Shown here piece after piece: positions 11,361-20,642 of a stretch of DNA of 64,000 nucleotides. Within the stretch, counting starts at the first letter, position 1; each line of letters starts with the position of its first letter. Source of the stretch: Medakamo hakoo (lineage: Eukaryota > Chlorophyta > Trebouxiophyceae > Coccomyxaceae); assembly GCA_026636295.1 (NCBI GenBank), contig CP089453.1, forward strand, positions 744,001 to 808,000, read 5' to 3'. The notes under the pieces are model-generated. The model had not been told where the DNA came from. It worked only from the letters and a program-made list of their open reading frames with translations, and made no database searches. Position numbers and translations under genes: made by a program.

Positions 11361-13079
11361 ATGCCGCGGGCGCGCAAGCGGCTGGTGGGCCTGGCCCAGC
11401 AGCCGCTGAGCGCGGCCGGCCGCGCTCTATACCGGGCGCTGAGCAGGGTCGGGCGGACGTTTGATGAGAGCGAATCGGCGCGCAGCTTGCTCGCCCGCGC
11501 GCCGCTCCCCCCCGCCGCGGCCGCCCCGCTCGCGCGCCTGCTCGGCCGCGGGGCGGAGGTGTACAACCCCGGCCGCACGCACACCACCCTTCGGTCTGAG
11601 CTGTCCAAAGCTTTCAGGGCTGCAGGCCCCGCGGATTTAGACGCGGGTTTCGCCGCCCTGCGCTATCTGTCGGGCGTCCAGGCGGCAGCCCACCTCGCGG
11701 CCGCCAACCCGGGTCCGGCCGTCGCGCCGGCGGGCAGGGCCGCGCTCGTCCGCACGCCCGGGCCCGGCACGGTGCTCGTCGCGCACCCGGCGCTCGCATC
11801 CCCGGCCTTTGAACGCACTGTTGTGTTGTTGTGTGAAGGCGTGCACGGCGGGCCGGACGGCAGCGACCAGACTGGCGGGCGGCGGCGGCGGAAAGGGAAA
11901 CGGCGCGGCCACCATGCCGCACCGCCCGCACCACCCACCTCTGCTCCGCGCGGCGTTGTCTTGGGCCGTCGCTTGCCTGCAACAGCCGAGACGCTCGCCG
12001 CCGCCGCGGACGGGGCGCCCCGGCCAGGGCGCCTGCACCCGTACGAGAGCCTGGTGCTCGACCTGGTGCGGCAGGGCGGGCGCGGCGACCGCGGCGGGCG
12101 TGCGAGCACCAGCGACGCCGACGACCGCCTCCCGCTGTCCATCATCGCAGGCTTGGGTGGTCGTGGCGGGGGTGGCGCTGAAGCCGCCCGGTCCGCGCCG
12201 CGGGTCTCAGTCCGCGTCGCCCGCATCTCGCCGTCTGACCTGTCTGGCAGCGGCGGCGGGAGTGGTGGTGGGAGCGGGCTCTCCAGCACCAGCTCCGTCC
12301 TGCCGTCGGACGACGACGAGGATGGCGGCCGCCCGCTGGCGGTCATCATTTCTGTTTCTCCGGGCGACGGCGGCGAGAGTGAGGAGAGCGACGCTGACGA
12401 CGACACCGTCGCTGCCGTGGCCGGACCGGCCGCCGACCCAGCCGCCGACGCGGAAGGCGACGGCGGCGGGCATGAAACCCCGGCCCTCGCCGCCCTGGAA
12501 GCCAAGCTGGCGGGGTGGTTTGCCGAGGAGAGCGGGCGGGCGCTGGGCGCCGACCCGACCTCCCGCGACACGGCCGGCCTGGCCGCCGCCTGGCGCAAGG
12601 CGGGCGACGCGCCGCTGTTTTGGGGTGGGCCAGTGCCTGCCACGCTCTTCCTGCACGCCGACGACGACGCGGCCGCGGCGGCTGAAGGGACGGTCCCACC
12701 CGAACACTCTGCGACGGTCGTCCTGCCACCGCTGTCTGAAGGCGGGGCGCCCGTCCGCCGCCACTTCAACGCGGGCGGGCTGGCCGCGCCGGTCGACGCG
12801 CGGCGTGTGTTCATCGGCGCCGCCGCCTGGGCGCCCGGCCAGCTGGAGGCCGAGCTGCGGGCGGGCATGTGGATCGTGGCGGCGGCGGACGACGCGGCGC
12901 TGCGCACGCTGGACGCGGGCGATGGCAGCGGGGCGGAAACCGTGTGGAAGCGGGTGTTGCGCGCACTGGGTGGGCCGCACGCGGAGTGGGCGCGCCTGCC
13001 GCGCGAGGCGGTCGCGGCGGCGCGGGCCGCGCACTTGGCGGCGGTGCGGGAGGCGGCGGCACGGGAGGGAGGAGGGTAG
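11361..13079 (+). CDS. LYR-like N-domain fused to a DUF179 (YqgE/AlgH) domain
   Basis: Single-exon protein of 572 residues. The C-terminal part is DUF179: GTVLVAHPALASPAFERTVV opens the fold, RGVVLGRRLPA follows, then FWGGPVPATLFLHA, RVFIGAAAWAPGQLEAELR and GMWIVAA, the family's full series of blocks. Two acidic, Ser/Gly-rich inserts (about residues 240-345 and 350-375) interrupt it. Residues 20-105 look like a LYR domain: ALYRALSRVGRTFDESESAR, then THTTLRSELSKAFRA and a helix ending FAALRYLSG. LYR proteins bind the mitochondrial acyl carrier protein and serve Fe-S and respiratory assembly. The function of DUF179 is unknown. The LYR call is by pattern only. A plastid or mitochondrial site is plausible from the basic N-terminus. 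The stop codon lies within a 45-bp repeat described separately. Confidence 0.8.
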   Translation: MPRARKRLVGLAQQPLSAAGRALYRALSRVGRTFDESESARSLLARAPLPPAAAAPLARLLGRGAEVYNPGRTHTTLRSELSKAFRAAGPADLDAGFAALRYLSGVQAAAHLAAANPGPAVAPAGRAALVRTPGPGTVLVAHPALASPAFERTVVLLCEGVHGGPDGSDQTGGRRRRKGKRRGHHAAPPAPPTSAPRGVVLGRRLPATAETLAAAADGAPRPGRLHPYESLVLDLVRQGGRGDRGGRASTSDADDRLPLSIIAGLGGRGGGGAEAARSAPRVSVRVARISPSDLSGSGGGSGGGSGLSSTSSVLPSDDDEDGGRPLAVIISVSPGDGGESEESDADDDTVAAVAGPAADPAADAEGDGGGHETPALAALEAKLAGWFAEESGRALGADPTSRDTAGLAAAWRKAGDAPLFWGGPVPATLFLHADDDAAAAAEGTVPPEHSATVVLPPLSEGGAPVRRHFNAGGLAAPVDARRVFIGAAAWAPGQLEAELRAGMWIVAAADDAALRTLDAGDGSGAETVWKRVLRALGGPHAEWARLPREAVAAARAAHLAAVREAAAREGGG

Positions 13080-13209
13080 AGGGCTGGTGTTTCCTGTGTA
13101 GCAGAGCGTTTTCGATCCCCCCCACCCCCCCACGATCGAGGCGGGCGGAGGGTAGAGGGCTGGAGTTTTCTGTGTAGCAGAGCGTTTTCGACGATGATCG
13201 AGGCGGGCG
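13071..13209. repeat. duplicated 45-bp unit spanning the DUF179 gene stop codon
   Basis: A 45-bp unit at 13071-13115 recurs at 13147-13191 with 43 identical positions. The first copy contains the TAG stop of the DUF179 gene and the second repeats it. A second short piece, GATCGAGGCGGGCG, occurs at 13134-13147 and again at 13196-13209. Together they look like a local duplication of the gene's 3' end and start of the 3' UTR. No other copy is seen in the window. Confidence 0.8.
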
Positions 13210-13438
13210 CACGACGCTGCCGCACATTCCTCCATCTCTTTTGCCGCCCCCCTCTCTCTCTCTTCCGTCCCAAAAAGACTCCGCCTGGACGCACGCTTCC
13301 GTCTGGCTCGACCTCGTTCAGCGTCCAGTCCACTCGAGGAGGAGCGCCGGGCGAGCGAGCGCGGTCTGGCGACGCCCTGCGCTCGCGTGAGGCAGCACGT
13401 CGGCGCCGACGGAAAAAACCCCGACCCCTCAACCCGAC

Positions 13439-13496
13439 GGCGGCGCCCGGAGCAAAAAAACAAAACAGGCGGCGCCCGGTGCAAAAAAAAAAAACA
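13439..13496 (+). repeat. tandem 29-bp repeat directly before the ATG3 start codon
   Basis: Two adjacent 29-bp copies, 13439-13467 and 13468-13496, differ at only two positions. Each is a GC-rich half (GGCGGCGCCCGG) followed by an A-rich half. The second copy ends at the base before the ATG3 ATG, so the start codon is preceded by a run of 12 A and then CA. It probably forms the end of the ATG3 5' leader. Confidence 0.85.
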
Positions 13497-14749
13497 ATGA
13501 AGCACGCCATCCACTCCGCGTACAAGTCCGCCGCGGAACGCCTGACCCCCGTCCTGTCGACGTCGGGCTACGCGGACCGTGGAGTGCTGACGCCCGCGGA
13601 ATTCGTGCAGGCGGGCGATTTCCTGGTGCGGTCCTGCCCGACGTGGTCGTGGTGCGTTGTGTGTTCCCCTCTCCCTCCCCTTGTATTCCTTCCCTGTTGG
13701 CCCTCTCGGCGCGCGCGGCCGTCACCGCCTCTCACACCGCCCACCTCACACCCACCGACCCCTCCAGGGAGGCCGGCGACCCGGCCAAAGCCAAGCCCTA
13801 CCTCCCACCGGACAAGCAGTACCTGGTCACGCGCAACGTGCCGTCCCGGCGGCGCGCGGCGGCGGTGGAGGGGTATGGCGGGCCTGAGGAGGAGCGGGTG
13901 GTTGAAGACGGCGGCGAGGGCGGATGGGTGGCGCCGCCGGCGGAGGGCGCGCTAGGGAGGCTGGGCGGTGGTGGGACCGGCGGGCCGCACGCTCAAGACG
14001 ACGGCGGCGACGGCGACGACGGCAGCGTGCCGCCGCTGCTGGACGACGAGGACGACGGCGCCCCGCCGCCGGCCGCCGCGCCCGCCGCCGCCGCCGCCAC
14101 GCCGCCCGCCGCAGACGATGAAGGCGACGACGGCTCCATCCCCGACCTGGACGACCTGGAAATCGTGGACCCGGCGGACGCGGTGGAGGACGACCCGGCC
14201 GCGCTGCCCGCTGCGCCCCCACCGCGCAGTCGCCCGTCTGGCGGGACGACCACCACCAGCTCGTGGGGCCGCGTCACCGCCGACCCGGCGTCGACCGCCG
14301 ACCCGCCCTCCCGCCACGTCCTGCGCACGCGCACGTACGACCTGCTGCTGACGTACGACAAGTATTACCAGACGCCGCGCGTGTGGCTGGTCGGGTACGA
14401 CGAGGACCGGGCGCCGCTGTCCAGTTCCGCGCTGCTGGACGACGTCGCGGCCGAGCACGCGCGGAAGACGGTGACGTGGGACCCGTTCCCGCACGGCCAC
14501 GTGGGTGGGGCGGGCGGGCGAGCCGCGTCGATCCACCCATGCCGCCACGCGGCCGTCATGAAAAAACTGGCGAGCGTGGCGGCGGGGGGCGCGGGCGGCG
14601 CGGCGTCCGCCCTGCCCGTGGACCGCTACCTCGTCCTGTTCCTGAAGTTCATCCAGGCCGTCGTGCCGACGATCGAATACGATTTCACGATGGCCGCGAC
14701 GGTGGCGGGCGGGCCGGGCGGGGGCGGCGGCGGCGCGGGCGCACAGTGA
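13497..14749 (+). CDS. ATG3: autophagy E2-like conjugating enzyme ATG3
   Basis: Transfers ATG8 from the E1-like ATG7 to phosphatidylethanolamine in autophagosome formation. Exons 13497-13651 and 13768-14749 join in phase 2 and give 378 residues. The N-terminal membrane helix region is present ([20 protein letters not shown]), then the [16 protein letters not shown] block and [20 protein letters not shown], with the splice inside SW. The C-terminal E2 core has [20 protein letters not shown] and the catalytic [15 protein letters not shown]. The Cys of HPC is the thioester residue. It closes with the [20 protein letters not shown] segment. A long acidic, Ala/Pro-rich flexible region (about residues 90-220) matches the place of the ATG7/ATG12-binding loop in other ATG3 proteins. 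The C-terminal Gly run is unusual. SWC6 follows on the other strand, 3' end to 3' end. Confidence 0.95.
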
Positions 14750-14842
14750 AAACAAGCAAGCAATGAAAAAAAACAGTCGAGCTACACAACCCAGGTTTTT
14801 TTTTTTCCTTTACCTCCCCGCTGTCTTCTACCCGCGCCCCGC

Positions 14843-15442
14843 TCAGCCCACCATCTTCAAGCACCGCGTCTCCGCGTGGACGACCCCGCACTTGCGCCCG
14901 CAGAACCGGGCCCGGCACCGCACGCAGGAATACTGGCCCGGGTGGCCGCAGATCGAACACCACGCGCGCGGCGCGGCGGCCGTGGTCGGCGGCCCGACCG
15001 CCGCGGTCAACCAGTTGGGCGCCCCGCCGCCGCCCTCCTCCAATCGCGCCTCTTCTAGGAGCGCGCCAAAGGAGCGCGGGCCTGTCGAGCGGCGGGAGGA
15101 GGCAGCCGCCGCCTGGGCTGCCCGGGTTTTGCGCGCGGCCGCGGCGGCCGCGCGCGCTGCCGCGGCCGGGTTGGACGGGCCACCGATGCGCAGCTCAGTT
15201 GCAGGGGACGCAGACGACGCCCGCCCGCCGCCGCGGTCTTCCTCTTCATCGCTCGGCACAAAGTCGTCGTCCTCGTCTTCTTCACGGCCGGCGGCGCCGT
15301 ACCCGACGTCCGCGTCGTCGTCGGCTTCGAGCGCGTCCAAGCGCGCGGCCGCAGCCGCAGCGCGCTCGGCGTCGGAGACGACCGCGCCAAAGCGGGTGGA
15401 GACGACGCGGGCACGGCCAGACTTGCGGGTGGGGCCGGCCAT
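14843..15442 (-). CDS. SWC6: SWR1-complex subunit SWC6 / ZNHIT1 (HIT zinc finger)
   Basis: Single-exon protein of 199 residues. The C-terminus is a HIT-type zinc finger, WCSICGHPGQYSCVRCRARF then CGRKCGVVHAETRCLK, with the C-x2-C ... C-x2-C ... C-x3-C/H ... C spacing complete. It is the last 35 residues of the protein, as in plant SWC6 and animal ZNHIT1. The middle carries the conserved SFGALLEEARLEE and APNWLTAAVGP stretch of the family. The N-terminus (RKSGRARVVSTRFG) is basic and is followed by an acidic, Ala-rich region. The protein is a subunit of SWR1/SRCAP, which loads histone H2A.Z. Its 3' end faces ATG3 with 93 bp between stops. GCTTGCTTG lies in its 3' flank, read on the minus strand. 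Confidence 0.92.
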   Translation of the reverse strand: MAGPTRKSGRARVVSTRFGAVVSDAERAAAAAARLDALEADDDADVGYGAAGREEDEDDDFVPSDEEEDRGGGRASSASPATELRIGGPSNPAAAARAAAAAARKTRAAQAAAASSRRSTGPRSFGALLEEARLEEGGGGAPNWLTAAVGPPTTAAAPRAWCSICGHPGQYSCVRCRARFCGRKCGVVHAETRCLKMVG

Positions 15443-15633
15443 GGCGGGACGGGCGTGTGAGAGGACACACGCGAAGCGCGCGCGGGACTGGTGTGTGAAA
15501 GCGACAATTTTTTTCCCGTCCCTGTCTCTTTCGCGACCCCAACACCCCCACCCTCTCCCCCTTTTTTTTCCATTTTCACCCCACGCTCGAATCCTACCCC
15601 CGCTATTTTTGAAGTGACTGTTTTTGTTGCATA

Positions 15634-15660
15634 GCCTGCGTAGCTCAGTTGGTCAGAGCA
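15634..15660 (+). other. isolated tRNA 5'-half-like sequence (acceptor strand, D-arm, A box)
   Basis: Positions 15634-15660 match the first 27 nt of a typical tRNA: a 7-nt acceptor strand, TA, then a perfect D-stem GCTC/GAGC around AGTTGGTCA. It overlaps the last five codons of the F-box gene on the other strand. No complementary acceptor strand, anticodon stem or T-arm was found up to about 100 bp either side. It may be chance, a relic, or half of a split or permuted tRNA gene. Confidence 0.3.
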
Positions 15661-17447
15661 TCCCCCACGGCTTCGAAAAACGGCTTTGCGCTCCTGCACA
15701 TGGGCGCCCGCGCCACGTACTCGTCGACCTTCTGCAAGAACCTGTCGGCGTCCACGCCCACGACCAGGCCGCGGCCGGCGCGCGCCGCGGCGGCGGGCAG
15801 GCGGCGCGTGACCGCGTCTTCCGCCTCGTCGTCCGCAAACATCTCTCCGGGATCGGTGGGCGACACCAGCCGCAGCCGGGCCAAGCGGGGCAGGGTGTCC
15901 GTCGCCACGGCCGTCGCCCAGTCCGGGCCCACGTAATCCCGGATCTCAAACGAGCGGCCGCACACCTCCAGGTCCGTGAGCGAGGCCAGCCGAAACGGGG
16001 CGTGGCCCCACGCCGCCAGGTTGATGCGGAGCCGGTCTTCCGGGCCGTCGTCGCCCGCCAACAGGTGCGCGCCGCCGAGTCCGTATGCCAGCCGGGTCAG
16101 GCACCGAAAGGCGCCGCCCGCGTTGTGCAAGCATTTGGGCGGGTGGTCCGTCCCGCAACACTCCACCTCCAGCGACGCCAGGCCGGCCGCGAGGCGGGGC
16201 GGCAGGAGCAGGGTGGCGCCCGCCGCGAAACACGGCCCGACGGCCAGCCGGGTCAGGCCGGGCGGCGGCACGGCCAGGCTGCGCAAGTCGAGCGTGCTGT
16301 CCTCGAGCGCTGGCACCAGGATGTGCAGGTCCGTCAGGGCCGGCAGGGCGGCGGCCAGGCTCGCGACCTGGCTGCGCGTGCGCTCGGCGTGGAGGCTGGC
16401 CTGGCGCGCAAAGTACTCGCCGACCAGCCGATCGTCGTCCGGCGGCGCGACCACGCGCAGCCGGGTCAGGTGCCGCCCGCCGCCCAGCGCCGGCAGGAGT
16501 TGGGCCTGGTCCGCGTTCCAGGGCAGGACCAGGTCGTCCAGCGCAGTCAGCGCGACGGGCGGCACGGCCCCATGCTTGACCATGGTGGCGAGGGTCGCGC
16601 ACGGGTTGGTGGCGCCGCCGTAATACAAGCTCGCAAGGCCCAGGTCCCTCGCGGGGTCCACGCTGTCGGATGCGCACAGGGCGTCCGACCTCCCGTGCTC
16701 CATGATAATGTACAGGAGGCTGCTCCACCTGACGCGCGCCAGCAGCGGCGCCGCGCCCTGCACCGTGACGCCGCCAATGGTCACACTGGTCAGGCGGGCC
16801 GCGGCCCCGAGCACGGCCGCCAACCAGGGCGGGGAGTCGGCCTTGGACGCGTGGGCGTCGTCCATGTAGACGAGGTCGCCCAGGGAGGCGGCCGCCGACA
16901 CCGGGGCGGCCACGGCGGTCGCCACCGCCGGCGGCAGGCGGGGCGGCGGCACCGCCCACACCACGCGCAAGGAGGTGATGGACGGCGCCGCGGCCGCGAG
17001 CGCGGCGGCCTGTGACCCGACGCCGCCGGCCGGGCCGGCGAGCAGGTCCAGCCCCGACACGACCACGTGCTCCCACAACGCGCACGGCGGCCGCACCGCC
17101 TGCGCAAACGCCTTGCACGTGAGCGCCTGGCGCACGACGTTTTTGAGCCGGCCGACGGCGCGCCCGGCCGCGCGCTGCGACGTCGCGTGCGGGTCGCAGG
17201 GCGGCACCTGCAGCGCCAAGATCAGGGACAGGACGTCGGTGGGCAGGTCGGACAGGAGGGTGGGGCCTTGGTCCTGCTGGGCGGCTGGGGGCGGTGGCGC
17301 CTGGTCAGCGTCGTCCGCGGGAACCGTGGTGGCCAGCGGCGGCGCGGCACGCCGCCCCGACCGCGCGCGGCGCGGCCTGGCCTGCCGCCGCGCTGTGCGC
17401 TCCGCGGCGACCGCCGCGCGTGTCGGCATGCTACCACACGCAGGCAC
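15645..17447 (-). CDS. F-box protein with leucine-rich-repeat-like C-terminal region
   Basis: Single-exon protein of 600 residues. Residues about 62-120 form an F-box: TLLSDLPTDVLSLILALQVP, then VVRQALTCKAFAQAVRPPCA and LWEHVVVSG. This is the SKP1-binding pattern (LPxDVLxxIL ... L..CK.......LW). The rest is a string of loosely repeated units with the rhythm LTxLxVxxxxxxxxP, for example HLTRLRVVAPPDD, PGLTRLAVGPCF and LARLRLVSPTD, as in irregular LRR or F-box/LRR proteins of algae. It probably acts as a substrate receptor in an SCF ubiquitin ligase; the target is unknown. The N-terminus is basic and could start at 17447 or at a second ATG six codons later (17429). The end of the frame overlaps the tRNA-like segment. 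Confidence 0.75.
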   Translation of the reverse strand: MPACGSMPTRAAVAAERTARRQARPRRARSGRRAAPPLATTVPADDADQAPPPPAAQQDQGPTLLSDLPTDVLSLILALQVPPCDPHATSQRAAGRAVGRLKNVVRQALTCKAFAQAVRPPCALWEHVVVSGLDLLAGPAGGVGSQAAALAAAAPSITSLRVVWAVPPPRLPPAVATAVAAPVSAAASLGDLVYMDDAHASKADSPPWLAAVLGAAARLTSVTIGGVTVQGAAPLLARVRWSSLLYIIMEHGRSDALCASDSVDPARDLGLASLYYGGATNPCATLATMVKHGAVPPVALTALDDLVLPWNADQAQLLPALGGGRHLTRLRVVAPPDDDRLVGEYFARQASLHAERTRSQVASLAAALPALTDLHILVPALEDSTLDLRSLAVPPPGLTRLAVGPCFAAGATLLLPPRLAAGLASLEVECCGTDHPPKCLHNAGGAFRCLTRLAYGLGGAHLLAGDDGPEDRLRINLAAWGHAPFRLASLTDLEVCGRSFEIRDYVGPDWATAVATDTLPRLARLRLVSPTDPGEMFADDEAEDAVTRRLPAAAARAGRGLVVGVDADRFLQKVDEYVARAPMCRSAKPFFEAVGDALTN

Positions 17448-17596
17448 GCCGCCGCCCAGCCTCTGCTGCGAGGATCAGGTAGACGCACGCACGTGCCACC
17501 CTGGGCGCGGGAAACGGAAGGCAGGCGGCGCCCCGTGCGCGAGGAACCGGGCTCTCGTTGTCCGTTGTGTGTGTCGCGAACAATACAATGAATTCG

Positions 17597-19074
17597 TCAC
17601 CCCGCAACGTTCGCCGCCCGCACAAACGCCGCGACCTCGCCCAGCCCCGCCCGCTCCAACGCCTCCGCCGCCGGCTCCACCGCCGCACTCCAGTCCACCG
17701 GACCGTCCCCAGCACTGCCCACCACGTCATCAAACGCCGCGGCCGCCGCCTCCAGCGCGACCTGGGCGTCCGTCCGCGCGGACACGGGCACGGCCGTCGC
17801 GCCGCCCGCGCCGCGCTCCGCGGCCGCGAGCGCGTCCCGCACGCCCGCGGGCGTGGGCGGCAGCTCCGCCAACGCGGCCGCGGCCGCGAAGCCGTGCTCC
17901 AGGCCCCACCACGGCAGGGCCAGCGCCGCGCGCGCGCAGTCCCGCGCCTCTTCCGACCGGCCGAGGGAGGCGTACACTCGCGCGACGGCCTCGTACGGGC
18001 GGGCCCACCCGGGCAGCATGCCCTTGCGCATGTACCACTCGCCCGTGATGAGGGCGGACATGGCGTCGGGCTTGGCCAGGTGGCGGGCGATGAGGCGTTC
18101 CGCGACGTCGGGGAAGGCGCCGACCCGGCGGACGAGGTGGGCGTCGAAGGCCGGCGAGCCCAGGGGCGTGCCCGCCGGCACGTCGCCCGGCTGGTACGGC
18201 GAGTCGTCCGGCCCCACGGCGGCCGCGTACGGGCCGTCGCCGGCGCCGGCCGTGCGCACGTCTTCCTCCGCCAACGCTCGGTGGCAGTACTCCTCCGCCG
18301 ACCGGGCGAGGAGGGTGAGGCGGGGCGAGCCGACGGACGTGAGGACAATGGGCAGCCCGCGGCCGGCGGCGGCGTCGGGCGGCGCCGCCCAGCGCAGGAG
18401 CCCGACCACGACGGCGCCCGACCCGTGCGGCGACGAGCCTGGCAGAGGGTTGTCTGCCGGTGAAGGCGGCGACGGGGCCGACGCGGCCGGCGCCCAGCCC
18501 GTCAAGCCGTCCGCGGGCCCGGTGGCGAGGGGCACGACCAGGGGGTGGAGGCCGGCCCGGTCGGCCGGGTCGGCGGGCGTGAGGCCCTGGGCGGCCAGCA
18601 AGCGGACGAGGGCGTCCAGGCGGGGTGGGGCCGGGACGGCGGCCGTGGTGTTCAGGTAGGAGGCGAGGGTCGAAGGGGTCGGCGACGAGTCCCGGGGAAC
18701 GGCGGCGACAGCGGCCGAGGAGGCTGGGTGGTGGTGGTGGTGTGGGTGTGAGAGGGAGGCGGTGGAAAAAAAAAAGAGGAAAAAAAACTCGCGTTTTTTT
18801 CTAGCGCGGGCGCTTGTGCGCACTTGCCGTCCTTTGACATCCATGCCGCCGACGCAGGCGGGTACTTGATGCCCTTGCCTATGCATAGAATTCGATGAGC
18901 AAAAAAAAACTCACCGCGTCGCCTTGCCGGCGCGGTGAGAGCGACGCGGCCGACGGCGCGCGCAGCGCCGCCTGGCCGCGCGACAAACGCCTGGCCGGCC
19001 CTGGCGCGCACCGCCAGCAGGCGCTGCACGGCCCTGTGCGGAGCGTGGCGGCCTAACAAGCGCGCAACAGGCAT
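17597..19074 (-). CDS. conserved plastid-targeted helical (TPR-like) protein
   Basis: Proposed exons 19074-18915 and 18723-17597 (minus), joined in phase 1, give 428 residues. Exon 1 encodes a clear organelle leader (MPVARLLGRHAPHRAVQRLL and more Arg/Ala-rich sequence). The conserved body contains VRRVGAFPDVAERLIARHLA, DAMSALITGEWYMRKGMLPG and EEARDCARAALALPWWGLEH, a TPR-like helical layout. From memory the same blocks occur in a land-plant plastid protein annotated as acting in chloroplast ATP synthase biogenesis, but I cannot verify that. The intron is GTGAGT...CAG. Inside it, at about 18895-18825, lies an open stretch that could be a skipped exon. A start inside the intron (18886) would give a Phe/His-rich N-terminus and is unlikely. 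Its start codon is 116 bp from the divergent TBC gene. Confidence 0.72.
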
Positions 19075-19190
19075 GGTTGGATACAATGGGCTTGCTACAC
19101 GCCCTGTGCCGGCGGCGCAACGGAAAAAAGAAGAGTGAGGGGCGGGCCAGCGCGCGTCGGTGTGCACTTTGTTCACACACGCCATCCAGG

Positions 19191-20529
19191 ATGGACGACC
19201 CGCTGAGCGCGCCCGGCGGCGGCGCCGGCCAGCCGCCCGGTCCGCCTGTCGAGCCCACACCGCCCGCCCATCCCCTGACCTACGCCGACCGCGCGGCCCG
19301 TTTCGCGGCTGACGTCGCGGCCGCATCGGCGCCACCGTCGCCCGCAGGCGTCAGACACTGCGTGGACATGGCCAACCTGCGCGCCCTAGCCAGAGCAGGC
19401 TTGCCAGACACGCCGGGCGTGCGAGCGATGGCGTGGAAGGTGAGTCAGGGTGCGGGTTGTTTCCATCGCTCCTCCCCCATCACGCGCGCACCGCATTCGT
19501 TTTATTTGCTCAACCTTCGTTTCCCCATCCATCCACACACACCAGCTCCTCCTCGGCATCCTGCCGCCCGACACGTCCGCCTGGGCGGAGACCCTCGCCG
19601 CCAAGCGCCGGGACTACGCCCAATTCTGTGCCGAGCTCGTACAAGAGCGCCCCGCGGGCGATCCACCCACGGCAGAAGACGCGACGACGGCCGCGGACGA
19701 CCACCCGCTGTCCGCTGCCCCCTCCTCCGCCTGGCGCGCCCACTTCGAGGACGCGGCCATCCGGGACCAGATCGACCGGGACGTGGCCCGCACCCACCCG
19801 GACATGCACTTTTTCTCCGGCTTGGCGGGCAGTGGGTCGGACGGCGGGGCGGCGCCTCCGCCGCCCGACACGCCCGCCGCGCGTGTGCGCGCCTCCCTGT
19901 CCCGGGCCCTGTTCGTCTTCGCCAAGCTCAACCCGGGCCTGGGCTACGTCCAGGGCATGAACGAGCTGGTGGCCCCGCTATTTTACGTGTTTGCGAGCGC
20001 GGGAGGAGGGGAGGGCGGCGGCGAGCGCGGCGCGGCGCCGCCGCCGCCCTCCATCCCGCACGCCGAGGCCGACGCCTTTTACGGCCTCGTCGCGCTCATG
20101 GCCGAGTGCCGGGACTGGTTTGTGCCGGCGTTGGACGGGTCGGCGTCTGGCGGCGTCCGCGCCGCCCTGGCCAGCCTGGCGGCCGCGCTCAGGGCGGCCG
20201 ACCCGGCCCTGGCGGCCCACGTCCTCGACACCAACGCGGTCGACCCCCAGTTTTTCGCGTTCCGGTGGCTGACGCTGTGGCTGACCCAGGAGTTCCCCCT
20301 GCCGGACGCCATCATCCTGTGGGACGGCATCCTGGGCGCCGTGGAAGGCGACCGCGCGTCCGTCGACGGCAGGTGGGCGCACGCGCTGCAGCGGCTGTGC
20401 GTCGCCATGCTGGTCGGCGTGCGGTCCCAACTGCTGGCCGGCGATTTTGCGGCCAACCTCAAACTCCTGCAGCGGTACCCGCCCACCGTGGACGTGCGCG
20501 ACCTGCTGCGCCTGGCGGACAGGGTGTGA
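19191..20529 (+). CDS. TBC-domain Rab GTPase-activating protein, TBC1D13-like
   Basis: Stimulates GTP hydrolysis by Rab GTPases in membrane traffic. Exons 19191-19439 and 19546-20529, phase 0, give 410 residues. The TBC domain covers most of the protein: PGVRAMAWK then LLLGILPPD, the arginine finger in RDQIDRDVARTHPDMHFFSG (I-x-x-D-x-x-R intact), and the glutamine finger in LGYVQGMNELVAPLFYVFA. The later blocks AEADAFYGLVALMAE, DPQFFAFRWLTLWLTQEFPL and ILWDGILG are also present. The RTHPDMHFFSG and AFRWLTLWLTQEF segments are most like TBC1D13. A Gly/Glu-rich insert follows the Gln finger. Both fingers are intact, so it should be active. It converges on RAD54 with 113 bp between the stops. Confidence 0.93.
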
Positions 20530-20642
20530 GAGTTAGCATTTTTGTAGGACACGACGTGTTTCGGCTTGTTTTTTCGACCACACAGAGACACACCCACCCC
20601 CCATCACGCAGGGGCCTAGCTAAGAAAAAGAATGAATGGCCT

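Noticed and set aside
15634-15730. A complete tRNA gene
   Set aside because: Only the acceptor strand and D-arm fit. No anticodon stem, T-loop or pairing 3' acceptor strand is found within reach, so only a tRNA-like fragment is reported.
15624-17015. A 463-codon plus-strand frame opposite the F-box gene
   Set aside because: It is the antisense shadow of the F-box coding sequence. The minus strand shows the F-box and LRR-like rhythm; the plus frame is Gln/Arg/Gly-rich with no domain.
18652-18900. Translation start of the plastid protein at 18886
   Set aside because: It would give a Phe- and His-rich N-terminus translated from the T-rich tract before the acceptor. The exon at 19074-18915 has a proper leader, a GTGAGT donor and the right phase.
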